Shown: piece by piece, positions 1 to 5,912 of the stretch
Layout of the letters: each line of letters begins with the position of its first letter
How positions within the stretch are numbered: position 1 is the first letter of the stretch
DNA from: Deltaproteobacteria bacterium
GTDB lineage: Bacteria > Desulfobacterota > Desulfuromonadia > Geobacterales > Pseudopelobacteraceae
Direction: 5' to 3'
NCBI GenBank assembly: GCA_016219145.1
Contig: JACRCG010000043.1
Coordinates: 1 to 5,912, forward strand
DNA length: 5,912 bases
Program-made: the position numbers and the translations under genes
Notes under the pieces: model-generated
Told to the model about the DNA's origin: nothing
Seen by the model: the letters and a program-made list of their open reading frames with translations, nothing else
Databases searched by the model: none

Positions 1-34
1 CAAGGACATTTGCAGAATTCTTGAAAATACACTC

Positions 35-57
35 CCCCCTCCCTTGACGGGAGGGGG
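35..57 (-). terminator. Possible rho-independent terminator of the leftward operon
   Basis: This is the strongest local hairpin after the decarboxylase stop codon: a 9-bp, almost all-GC stem with a 5-base loop. Read on the minus strand it is followed by GAGTGTATTTTC, which is only a weak U-tract, and it lies about 120 bases beyond the stop codon. It belongs to the larger inverted repeat, so the terminator role is an inference. No better candidate was found between 57 and 177. Confidence 0.3.
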
Positions 58-135
58 CTGGGGGTGGGTGAAGGTGAAACTTGCCGATATCATGGCAACC
101 TCCCCCCCACCCTAACCCTCCCCCGCCAAGGGGAC
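35..135. repeat. Imperfect ~100-bp inverted repeat of C/G-rich hairpin halves
   Basis: The left half (35-77) holds a perfect 9-bp stem, CCCCCTCCC at 35-43 against GGGAGGGGG at 49-57, with loop TTGAC, followed by G-rich sequence. The right half (99-135) is C-rich, reads CCCACCCTAACCCTC around 106-120, and ends in a 5-bp hairpin (TCCCC at 119-123, GGGGA at 130-134). The reverse complement of the right half resembles the left half over most of its length. The two meet at an inner pair TTGCC (81-85) and GGCAA (94-98) around GATATCAT. The whole could therefore fold into one long imperfect hairpin. C-rich intergenic repeats of this style are, from general knowledge, dispersed in many proteobacterial genomes, so a non-autonomous dispersed repeat is my best reading. 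Copy number cannot be judged from one window. No flanking target duplication was seen. Confidence 0.6.
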
Positions 136-177
136 TTTTTGAAGGCTTACAAGAAACCCATTATTTATGGAGAGTCC

Positions 178-2019
178 TCAGATAATTCCGTGCAGTGGCC
201 CCCCTTTGACGCCCAGAGCATCAATCCTGCGTTCTACTTCAGGATCATCCTCCAGAACCGGAGCATGGAAGGGCTTGATGCGGGCATCAATCACCAGCGC
301 TCCACGGCAGCCCCAGTGACGTCCTGATGTCTCTGCCGCAACTCCGTAGATATCAGTAGCCGGGTTGGAGCGCGTAAAGGTCACCCAGAGAAAGTTATTC
401 AAAGTTGCGGCGGTAAAGCTGCTGTCATCGCAGAGTACAACCAGCGGGAAACCGTCAAAAGTGTTACGGCCGACATGAAAGCGGCAGAACTCTTCCACCG
501 CAGGATCAGAGTCGCCCCTCCCCTGCTGTGATGGAGGCCCCTGTACGGCCAGCGCACCCGGCAGGCAGACGGCGGCCGGACCGAACCCGGACGGCATCTC
601 CAGAGCGGAAGGCACTTCAGTTGCCAATGTGCGAAGGACAGGCCCGGCTGCCGCGATTACAACTTTGGAGCCCTGATTGAGGCCGGAACCGCTGTAATCA
701 AGCGTATCGATAGTTGTAGCGGTCTGGAAGTGCAGATTGCTGCGCCAGTCTGCCCGCTCCAGAATATGCCTGAAAAACGCCGGAATGTCGTGCGTGTGAA
801 GTCCGGGAGCATCCTCGTCTGCCGCGATCAGGAGATACTTGGCCAGGGAGAGCTGTCCCTGTCCCAGAATCGCATTGGCCACTGTCAGCAGCTCCTGCGG
901 CTCTCTGACGACGGCATATGGGACGTAGCGTTCACTGGCAATAGCCAGCAGGAGCGGATGAACACCGGCGGCATCGACGGCGTGAACCTCCTTGACCCCC
1001 GGAACGACTGTCGGTATCAGCGGTCCGGTCAGTTCATGAATAAAAGCCCCGAAACTGGTGTCCTCCTGGGGAGGGCGCCCCACGGTGGTAAAGGGGAAGA
1101 TCGCATCCCGGCGGTGATAGACCGCCTCAACTTCGATAAAAGGGAACTCGTGCGTCAGGCTGTAGTAGCCGAGATGGTCGCCGAAAGGGCCTTCCGGCAA
1201 GGTTTTACCGGTGTGGACAACTCCGCAGATGCAGAAATCGGCCTCTGCCGGAACCGGCAGCTGTCCCGGCAGACGAGTCATGGCGATGCGATGGCCGCCC
1301 AGAAGCCCTGCAAAGGAAATCTCAGACATCCCCTCCGGCAACGGCATGACTGCCGCTACCGTCATGGCAGGAGCCCCGCCGATAAATACGTTCACGCGCA
1401 GAGCATCGCCCCTGGCGATCGCTTCAGCATGATGACCGCCGATACCGCGATGAATCTGATAATGCAGACCGGCCTGCCGGTCAGTCTGATACTGATTGCC
1501 GGACAGCTGTACCCGGTACATCCCCAGGTTGGATTTACCGAAACCGGGCTGTGACGGGCTTTCACTGTATACTTGCGGCAGGGTAACGAATGCACCGCCG
1601 TCTTTGGGCCAGGAGATAATCTGCGGCAGTTGCGAGAGTGTAGTCCGGCAGTCCAGTGACGGGGCAGAGGCTGTCAGACGCGGCAGCAGATTGAGTGCTG
1701 CAAAGGGGGCTTTTATGGCTTCCAGCGGGTTTTTAAGCGCCGAGAAAGGATTGATCTTAAGATCGACCAGACGCCGGATGTCGTCAACAGTATCGCGGAA
1801 TATGAAGCGGGTTCTCTCCAGTGTCCCAAACAGATTGCCCAGCAGCGGAAAATGGCAGCCAACCGCATTAGTCAGCAGCAGCGCCGGTCCTCCGGCCCTG
1901 TATACCCGCCGCTGCAGAGCTCCGATTTCCAGATTCGGATCCAGGGGTATTTCTATACGCCGCAGCATTCCGCGCCGCTCAAGATCAGCCACACACTCCT
2001 GAAGATTGCGATAGCCCAT
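178..2019 (-). CDS. UbiD-family (prenylated-FMN type) decarboxylase, long form
   Basis: This is a 613-residue protein of the UbiD family, whose members use prenylated FMN for reversible decarboxylation of aromatic or unsaturated acids, for example the 4-hydroxy-3-polyprenylbenzoate step of ubiquinone synthesis. It is cytoplasmic, with no signal peptide. Family marks seen are SNLGMYR at 163-169 (metal/cofactor Asn164 and Arg169), HYQIHRG at 186-192, and PEGPFGDHLGYYS at 275-287 (Glu276 and Asp281, the position of E. coli Asp290, the proton donor). GRPPQED follows at 314-320. By my hand alignment the metal-ligand Glu241 of E. coli UbiD falls on Ala246. The protein is longer than E. coli UbiD (about 497 residues). 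The extra C-terminal part (about 470-613) looks like a second copy of the preceding domain. The ATG has an AGGGGAG ribosome site and lies one base after the upstream TPR gene. No ubiX-like flavin prenyltransferase gene is in the window. The substrate is unknown; I withhold the symbol ubiD because orthology is not shown. Confidence 0.93.
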   Translation of the reverse strand: MGYRNLQECVADLERRGMLRRIEIPLDPNLEIGALQRRVYRAGGPALLLTNAVGCHFPLLGNLFGTLERTRFIFRDTVDDIRRLVDLKINPFSALKNPLEAIKAPFAALNLLPRLTASAPSLDCRTTLSQLPQIISWPKDGGAFVTLPQVYSESPSQPGFGKSNLGMYRVQLSGNQYQTDRQAGLHYQIHRGIGGHHAEAIARGDALRVNVFIGGAPAMTVAAVMPLPEGMSEISFAGLLGGHRIAMTRLPGQLPVPAEADFCICGVVHTGKTLPEGPFGDHLGYYSLTHEFPFIEVEAVYHRRDAIFPFTTVGRPPQEDTSFGAFIHELTGPLIPTVVPGVKEVHAVDAAGVHPLLLAIASERYVPYAVVREPQELLTVANAILGQGQLSLAKYLLIAADEDAPGLHTHDIPAFFRHILERADWRSNLHFQTATTIDTLDYSGSGLNQGSKVVIAAAGPVLRTLATEVPSALEMPSGFGPAAVCLPGALAVQGPPSQQGRGDSDPAVEEFCRFHVGRNTFDGFPLVVLCDDSSFTAATLNNFLWVTFTRSNPATDIYGVAAETSGRHWGCRGALVIDARIKPFHAPVLEDDPEVERRIDALGVKGGPLHGII

Positions 2020-2020
2020 G

Positions 2021-3277
2021 CTACTCCCCTGTCCGACGCATTTTCATTATCATCAATTCATTTTGATGCAGTTTGTCACTGGCAGCAGCTATTTCCGAGC
2101 GGGCCGCCTCATCCTTGAAACGTTCCAGCGCTTTGCCGAGCATGTTATAGGCCTCGGCAAAATTACCGGCCTTGTGCCTCCAGCGAGCCAGCAGAATCAG
2201 ATACTGGTAGGCTTCCGGGTCAAGCTGAATCGCCTTGCGGAGTTCCGTTTCGGCTTCAGCCAGACGGCCGGACTTTTCATTGGTCTTGGCCTTCTGAAAA
2301 TGCACCAGCGCTATAGCCCCGCGTACATCGAGCCGATCCCGCTCGTTATCCAGACTTTTTTCTGTCTTCTCAAGAAATGAAATCGCCTCATCGTGCTGGC
2401 CGCTTCTGACCAGGGCTGACATGATCGCAGCGATTACATCCTTGTTCTTGTAATTTATTTCGAGCGCCTGACGGAAATGCTCCAGAGCGGCGGCGTACTC
2501 CTCACGTCCCATGGCGGCCCGTCCGGCCTGGAGCAGTGACCTTACCCTGTGATTATTGAAAACTGTACGCACCGTCTGGTCCGTTATGCCTGCAAAACGT
2601 TCCTGGTAAAGGAGGTTGAAATCTGCATATCGTCCCAGCCGGATGTAGATATTGGCCAATCCGGTCAGATATGAATTAACCCTGGCGGAATCCCGGCCAA
2701 AAGCCCTGTCGGCAAGAGACAGTGCCTTTTCGTAATATGGGGCAGCCTCGGAATATGCCCCCCGGCGTGAAAAGGAGAGCGCCGACGATCTGGCAAGCTG
2801 GGCCTCGAACAGACTGGACATCTTCTGATATGCCGCTCTGGCTGACTCGTCATTATCAATTCTTTTCAAGCTCAGTTTTGCAAGTTTGAAGCTGCAGTCA
2901 TTTGCAGACGCATCAGTGTGCCGGTCCTGTAGCTCACCGGCAAGTGACTCACCTGATATGACCAGCTTCAGCATATGACCTTCGGCACGGGCGGAATCAG
3001 CGTATGGATAGCGGACGGCAAAACCGGTCTTGTCGCTCCCGGCAAACTGGCCGACTTTTACGCTCTCGCCACCGAAATAGCCGCTTGAAGCGTCCTGATC
3101 ACCGTCATTACTGATCACCAAAGCAATCTGATGGCGACCGCGCATACCGCTGCAAGCCTTGCCGGAAGCGGTTACAACATCCAGATTTCCGGCAAAATAG
3201 AGCAGTTCGGCACTGGCAGAAAGCGGCAGCAGCAGGAGGATAAAAATATATGTGACAGGCAGGTAAGTTGACGGCAT
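2021..3277 (-). CDS. Exported TPR-repeat protein with unrecognised N-terminal domain
   Basis: This is a 418-residue protein from the ATG at 3277. I chose this start because it gives a clean Sec signal peptide: a hydrophobic stretch at about 9-20, then SASA with probable cleavage after Ala23. The frame is open back to 3388, but the longer forms place a poor hydrophilic leader first and overlap the divergent kinase gene. Mature residues 24-140 form a probably beta-rich domain I do not recognise, with the protein's only two cysteines (Cys42, Cys128), which could form a disulfide. From about 150 to 395 there are degenerate tetratricopeptide repeats. The clearest are at about 165-195, 245-275, 283-310, 321-355 (ending AIQLDPEA) and 358-388. 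The C-terminal tail is basic. There is no lipobox Cys, so it is probably soluble periplasmic or retained by the uncleaved signal. TPRs bind other proteins; the partner is unknown. It is the first gene of a two-gene operon with the UbiD-family gene. A GAGAG stretch 8 bases before the ATG is a modest ribosome site. Confidence 0.85.
   Translation of the reverse strand: MPSTYLPVTYIFILLLLPLSASAELLYFAGNLDVVTASGKACSGMRGRHQIALVISNDGDQDASSGYFGGESVKVGQFAGSDKTGFAVRYPYADSARAEGHMLKLVISGESLAGELQDRHTDASANDCSFKLAKLSLKRIDNDESARAAYQKMSSLFEAQLARSSALSFSRRGAYSEAAPYYEKALSLADRAFGRDSARVNSYLTGLANIYIRLGRYADFNLLYQERFAGITDQTVRTVFNNHRVRSLLQAGRAAMGREEYAAALEHFRQALEINYKNKDVIAAIMSALVRSGQHDEAISFLEKTEKSLDNERDRLDVRGAIALVHFQKAKTNEKSGRLAEAETELRKAIQLDPEAYQYLILLARWRHKAGNFAEAYNMLGKALERFKDEAARSEIAAASDKLHQNELMIMKMRRTGE
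2024..2030 (-). promoter_or_regulatory. Ribosome binding site of the UbiD-family gene
   Basis: On the minus strand AGGGGAG is followed by TAGC and then ATG. This strong Shine-Dalgarno sequence lies inside the last codons of the upstream TPR gene, and the TAG is that gene's stop. It fixes the decarboxylase start at 2019 and suggests that translation of the two genes is coupled. Confidence 0.75.
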
Positions 3278-3300
3278 GAATACACTCTCTAAAAGATGTC

Positions 3301-3328
3301 TTGACCAGTGCGAGAATATCATTGTAAT
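3301..3328 (+). promoter_or_regulatory. Sigma70-type promoter for the sensor kinase gene
   Basis: TTGACC (3301-3306, 5 of 6 to the -35 consensus) and TGTAAT (3323-3328, 5 of 6 to the -10 consensus) are separated by 16 bases. Transcription would start near 3335, leaving a leader of about 35 bases before the ATG at 3370. No equally good promoter is visible for the leftward operon; only isolated -10-like hexamers (TACAAT, GATATT on the minus strand) occur, without a matching -35 box. Confidence 0.6.
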
Positions 3329-3346
3329 CAAGCAAATACAATCTCG
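3311..3346. promoter_or_regulatory. Operator-like inverted repeat in the divergent intergenic region
   Basis: ATTGTA (3321-3326) and TACAAT (3337-3342) are perfect inverted 6-mers separated by 10 bases. Outside them CGAGA (3311-3315) pairs with TCTCG (3342-3346), the left side carrying about six extra bases. The inner left arm overlaps the -10 box of the kinase promoter and the right arm lies just past its expected start site. A dimeric repressor or autoregulator bound here could affect both divergent genes. A weak RNA hairpin in the leader is the other reading. The regulator is not identified. Confidence 0.4.
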
Positions 3347-3369
3347 GGATTGAACAAAGCGGAGCCACC

Positions 3370-5868
3370 ATGACGACCCGCCTGACACTTTTCAAAAAGA
3401 TTCTGATTATCACCCTGCTGCTTTCGCTGCTGCCTCTGCTGGCGTCATCACTGATACTATTTTTCAATCTGGAATCGACCAGCGCCAGACTTACATCCGA
3501 GATCGGCGGCACTGCCGACATCCAGGCTTCAGAATCGCTTCAGATGCGCGCAACCCAGGTTGCAGAAAGCATAGCCGACTTTCTTCGTCAATGCGAAAGC
3601 GACCTGATTTTCCTCTCCAGCTCTCAACTGGACAAGTCTACGGTGCTGAATTTCTATACCAGCCGCCGGGGTGAAATCTGGCAGCGAACCGGAACAGCAT
3701 CCGCTCCCCTTGAAATCCGTGAACAGGTCCCTATTTATCGCAGCATTGCCATGATCGATAAAACCGGACGCGAAAAACTGGTTATCAGAGACGGAAATAT
3801 TGTGCCGGACAAGTTTCTTGGAAATGTGTCGGACCCGGCCCAGACCGAGTTCAAGACCGAAGAATACTTTAACAGGGTGCTGAAGCAGCCCGGCAAAATT
3901 TATGTTTCCCATCTCACCGGCTATCACGTATCGAAACAGGAACAGCTGAACGGTGCGGATGAACCGGAAAACGCCTTTGAGGGCAAGAGCTATCAGGGAG
4001 TCATCAGATTTGCCGCCGCACTGTTCGACCAGACCGGCGCCTTTAACGGCGCTGTAGTCATTGCGCTTGATCATCGTCATTTGATGGAGTTTTCACAACA
4101 CATTGATCCCGGCAACAAATTCTCCACCGTATTCCCTTCCTATAAAAGCGGTAATTACGCCTTTATTTTTGACGATGAAGGCTGGATCATTACCCACCCG
4201 AAGTACTGGGACATCAGGGGGCTGGATCAGAACGGCAAGCTGGTGCCTCCATACTCGGCAAAATCGAGTACGGACGACATCAACGCTGGCCGGATCCCCT
4301 TCAACCTCGACCAGGCCGGTTTCATCCACCCGAACTATCCTCTGGCGGCGGCGGCAGTCAGAAAACAGCAGTCCGGCTTTGTTGACACCACAAATGTAGG
4401 TGGTGAGAAAAAAATCAGGGCCTATGCGCCCATCGTGTATTCAAGCGGTGATTACGGCCGCTACGGAGTGTTCGGTGGTGTGACAATCGGCTTCCAGCTT
4501 GACCGTTTTCAGAATGCCGCACGCAAAGGAAGCAGGCTGATCAACCAGCAGTTGGGAGAACATCGCACGCGAAGCGGAATCATTCTGGTCATAACTGCCA
4601 TTCTGGCCGGCCTTTCTGCCTGGCATCTGTCGCGCGGCATAACCAGCCCCCTGCTCCAGCTGACCGAAGGAGCCCACAAACTGGCGGAGGGAGACATCCG
4701 CACACGGGTTACAGTAAGCTCTTCTGACGAAATAGGTGAGTTGGCCAGAACCTTCAATTTCATGGCTGATGAGCTAGAAACACGCAAGAGAAGCCTCCTG
4801 ACAACCCTGGATGAATTGCGCGGCTCCCGCCTGGATATTCTGGCCGAGAGAAACTTCAAGGAAAGTGTGCTGGAGAGTATTTCAAGTGCGATCATAACAT
4901 TTTCACCTGATGGGCTGCTCACATCGATCAACGGCAACGGATTGAATATTTTTGGAGGCTCTACCGCCATAGGCATGCCATACCGCACCATATTCAAGGA
5001 ATGGGGCCAGATAAATGAACGCATCAACTATTTGTCCGAAGCAAAAAAGGGGTACGGCCGCGAACCCTTGACCATGAATATAAATGGCGAAATAACCCAT
5101 TATGATGTTGGTATATTCCCGATCGGGGAAAACGCTGAAATGGGGCTGACTGTAACAATGCGAAACGAGACCGAACGTGAAAAGCTGCGCGAAGAGATGA
5201 TCAGGCTTGACCGACTTGCTTCCCTGGGGAAACTCTCGGCAGGAATAGCGCACGAGGTCCGCAATCCGCTTACCGGCATCTCGCTGCTGTTGGACGACCT
5301 GCACGACCGTCCGGCATTCAGCGCCGATGACAAGGAAATGCTTTCAAAGGCGCTGTCCGAAATTGAGCGGGTTGAGCGACTGATAAGCTCCCTATTAAGC
5401 TATTCCTCGCCGGTAAGGGCCGATTTCAGGGAAGGTGATCTTGGCAGGGTACTAAAAGATATTATCCTGTTGATGCGCAGACCGGCCGAGATAAAGGGCG
5501 TGGAGCTGGAGCTGGTGTCCGGAGAGCTGCCGGTGTTCAGGTTTGACCCGGAGAAGATAAAACAGGCCCTGATCAACATAATCAAGAATGCCCTGGAGGC
5601 GCTTGAATCTGGCGGCGCCTTGACGATAACCACACGCCATCAGGATGACAGCGTCATCATCACTGTCCATGACAACGGCCCGGGCATCAACGAAGAGGAT
5701 CTGCCGTTGATTTTTGAACCGTTCTTCACCCGCAAAGGCGCCGGCACCGGTCTGGGGCTCTCCATAACACAGAGAATTATTGAGGAGCATCACGGCAGTA
5801 TAACGGTCGAGAGTACCAGCAAGGCCGGAACTACATTCAGGATTGTGCTTCCGGCCGGGCTCGAATAA
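3370..5868 (+). CDS. Membrane sensor histidine kinase (dCache-HAMP-PAS-HisKA-HATPase)
   Basis: This 832-residue two-component sensor autophosphorylates on histidine in response to an external signal and passes phosphate to a response regulator. The first transmembrane segment is at about 9-33. Residues 35-395 are an extracytoplasmic double-Cache-like sensor, with Cache-type stretches near 125-140 (IAMIDKTGREK), 207-240 and 262-290 (FIFDDEGWIITHP). The second transmembrane segment is about 402-420, HAMP about 421-473, and a PAS domain about 495-605. The HisKA H-box GIAHEVRNPL (625-634) carries phosphoacceptor His628. The ATPase boxes are intact: N box with Asn736 and Asn740, G1 DNGPGI (768-773), F box FEPFF (782-786), and G2 GTGLGL (792-797). 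The kinase core is of the NtrB/AtoS-like style that often pairs with sigma54-activating regulators. There is no receiver domain, so the partner is separate. The start is supported by GGAG five bases before the ATG. The ligand is unknown; Cache domains commonly bind small organic acids or amino acids. Confidence 0.95.
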   Translation: MTTRLTLFKKILIITLLLSLLPLLASSLILFFNLESTSARLTSEIGGTADIQASESLQMRATQVAESIADFLRQCESDLIFLSSSQLDKSTVLNFYTSRRGEIWQRTGTASAPLEIREQVPIYRSIAMIDKTGREKLVIRDGNIVPDKFLGNVSDPAQTEFKTEEYFNRVLKQPGKIYVSHLTGYHVSKQEQLNGADEPENAFEGKSYQGVIRFAAALFDQTGAFNGAVVIALDHRHLMEFSQHIDPGNKFSTVFPSYKSGNYAFIFDDEGWIITHPKYWDIRGLDQNGKLVPPYSAKSSTDDINAGRIPFNLDQAGFIHPNYPLAAAAVRKQQSGFVDTTNVGGEKKIRAYAPIVYSSGDYGRYGVFGGVTIGFQLDRFQNAARKGSRLINQQLGEHRTRSGIILVITAILAGLSAWHLSRGITSPLLQLTEGAHKLAEGDIRTRVTVSSSDEIGELARTFNFMADELETRKRSLLTTLDELRGSRLDILAERNFKESVLESISSAIITFSPDGLLTSINGNGLNIFGGSTAIGMPYRTIFKEWGQINERINYLSEAKKGYGREPLTMNINGEITHYDVGIFPIGENAEMGLTVTMRNETEREKLREEMIRLDRLASLGKLSAGIAHEVRNPLTGISLLLDDLHDRPAFSADDKEMLSKALSEIERVERLISSLLSYSSPVRADFREGDLGRVLKDIILLMRRPAEIKGVELELVSGELPVFRFDPEKIKQALINIIKNALEALESGGALTITTRHQDDSVIITVHDNGPGINEEDLPLIFEPFFTRKGAGTGLGLSITQRIIEEHHGSITVESTSKAGTTFRIVLPAGLE

Positions 5869-5900
5869 GCGCAGCCTTGATTAACTCACAGAATCTTTCT

Positions 5901-5904
5901 GGAG
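5901..5904 (+). promoter_or_regulatory. Possible ribosome binding site of a gene starting beyond the window
   Basis: GGAG lies 8 bases before the window ends, after a short spacer (5869-5900) with no terminator hairpin. The position suits a start codon just past the edge, and a kinase gene is often followed by its response regulator. Four bases are weak evidence and no start codon is visible here. Confidence 0.3.
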
Positions 5905-5912
5905 TAATACTG

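Noticed and set aside
119..140. Hairpin TCCCC/GGGGA followed by TTTTT on the plus strand, resembling a rightward terminator
   Set aside because: The stem is only 5 bp, no rightward gene lies to its left in the window, and it is accounted for as part of the larger inverted repeat.
158..170. Small hairpin CCAT-N5-ATGG just after the decarboxylase stop
   Set aside because: A 4-bp AT-containing stem with no U-tract is too weak to call a terminator.
64..327. 87-residue open frame on the plus strand starting in the C/G-rich repeat
   Set aside because: It runs through repeat sequence and then antisense to the end of the decarboxylase gene. No ribosome site or family match was seen.
730..1554. 274-residue open frame on the plus strand
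   Set aside because: It lies wholly antisense to the UbiD-family gene, whose family motifs cover the same bases. The translation is low in complexity of fold and has no recognisable domain.
3278..3369. A sigma70 promoter for the leftward operon
   Set aside because: The best minus-strand pair (TTGTAT, GATATT, 15-base spacer) matches the consensus at only 3 of 6 and 4 of 6, so I do not list it as a feature.
3529..4080. 183-residue minus-strand frame inside the kinase gene
   Set aside because: It is the antisense shadow of the Cache sensor region, with no independent start signal or motif.

Overview
The window carries three protein genes arranged around one divergent intergenic region. It comes from a Gram-negative bacterium of moderate GC content. 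The combination of a large double-Cache/HAMP/PAS sensor histidine kinase, a long-form UbiD-family decarboxylase and a pyrimidine-rich 'CCCACCCTAACCCTC' intergenic repeat resembles Geobacter/Pelobacter-type Desulfuromonadota. That taxonomic assignment is an inference from gene style, not from a marker gene.

Layout. Positions 1-177 are non-coding and hold an imperfect inverted repeat of about 100 bp made of two C/G-rich hairpin-forming halves (35-135). This sits just downstream of the minus-strand operon. Positions 178-2019 (minus) encode a 613-residue UbiD-family decarboxylase. Positions 2021-3277 (minus) encode an exported tetratricopeptide-repeat (TPR) protein. Its stop codon is one base from the decarboxylase start, so the two genes form a two-gene operon transcribed leftward, with the TPR gene first. 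Positions 3278-3369 are the divergent intergenic region. It carries a good sigma70-type promoter for the rightward gene and an inverted repeat overlapping its -10 box. Positions 3370-5868 (plus) encode an 832-residue membrane sensor histidine kinase with all catalytic boxes intact. The last 44 bases show no terminator and end in a Shine-Dalgarno-like GGAG, suggesting that a further gene, plausibly the cognate response regulator, begins just beyond the window.

Working together. The kinase senses something outside the cytoplasmic membrane and should pass phosphate to a regulator not present here. The leftward pair joins a periplasmic or membrane-associated TPR scaffold to a cytoplasmic prenyl-FMN-type decarboxylase, which by family would act on quinone precursors or other aromatic or unsaturated acids. 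Nothing in the sequence proves that the kinase controls the leftward pair, but the shared short intergenic region with a dyad leaves that possible.

The most notable points are an apparent Ala in place of the conserved metal-ligand Glu of the decarboxylase, a probable internal duplication of its C-terminal domain, the unrecognised N-terminal domain of the TPR protein, and the operator-like dyad. I see no mobile element, CRISPR array, RNA gene or clearly novel multi-gene system.
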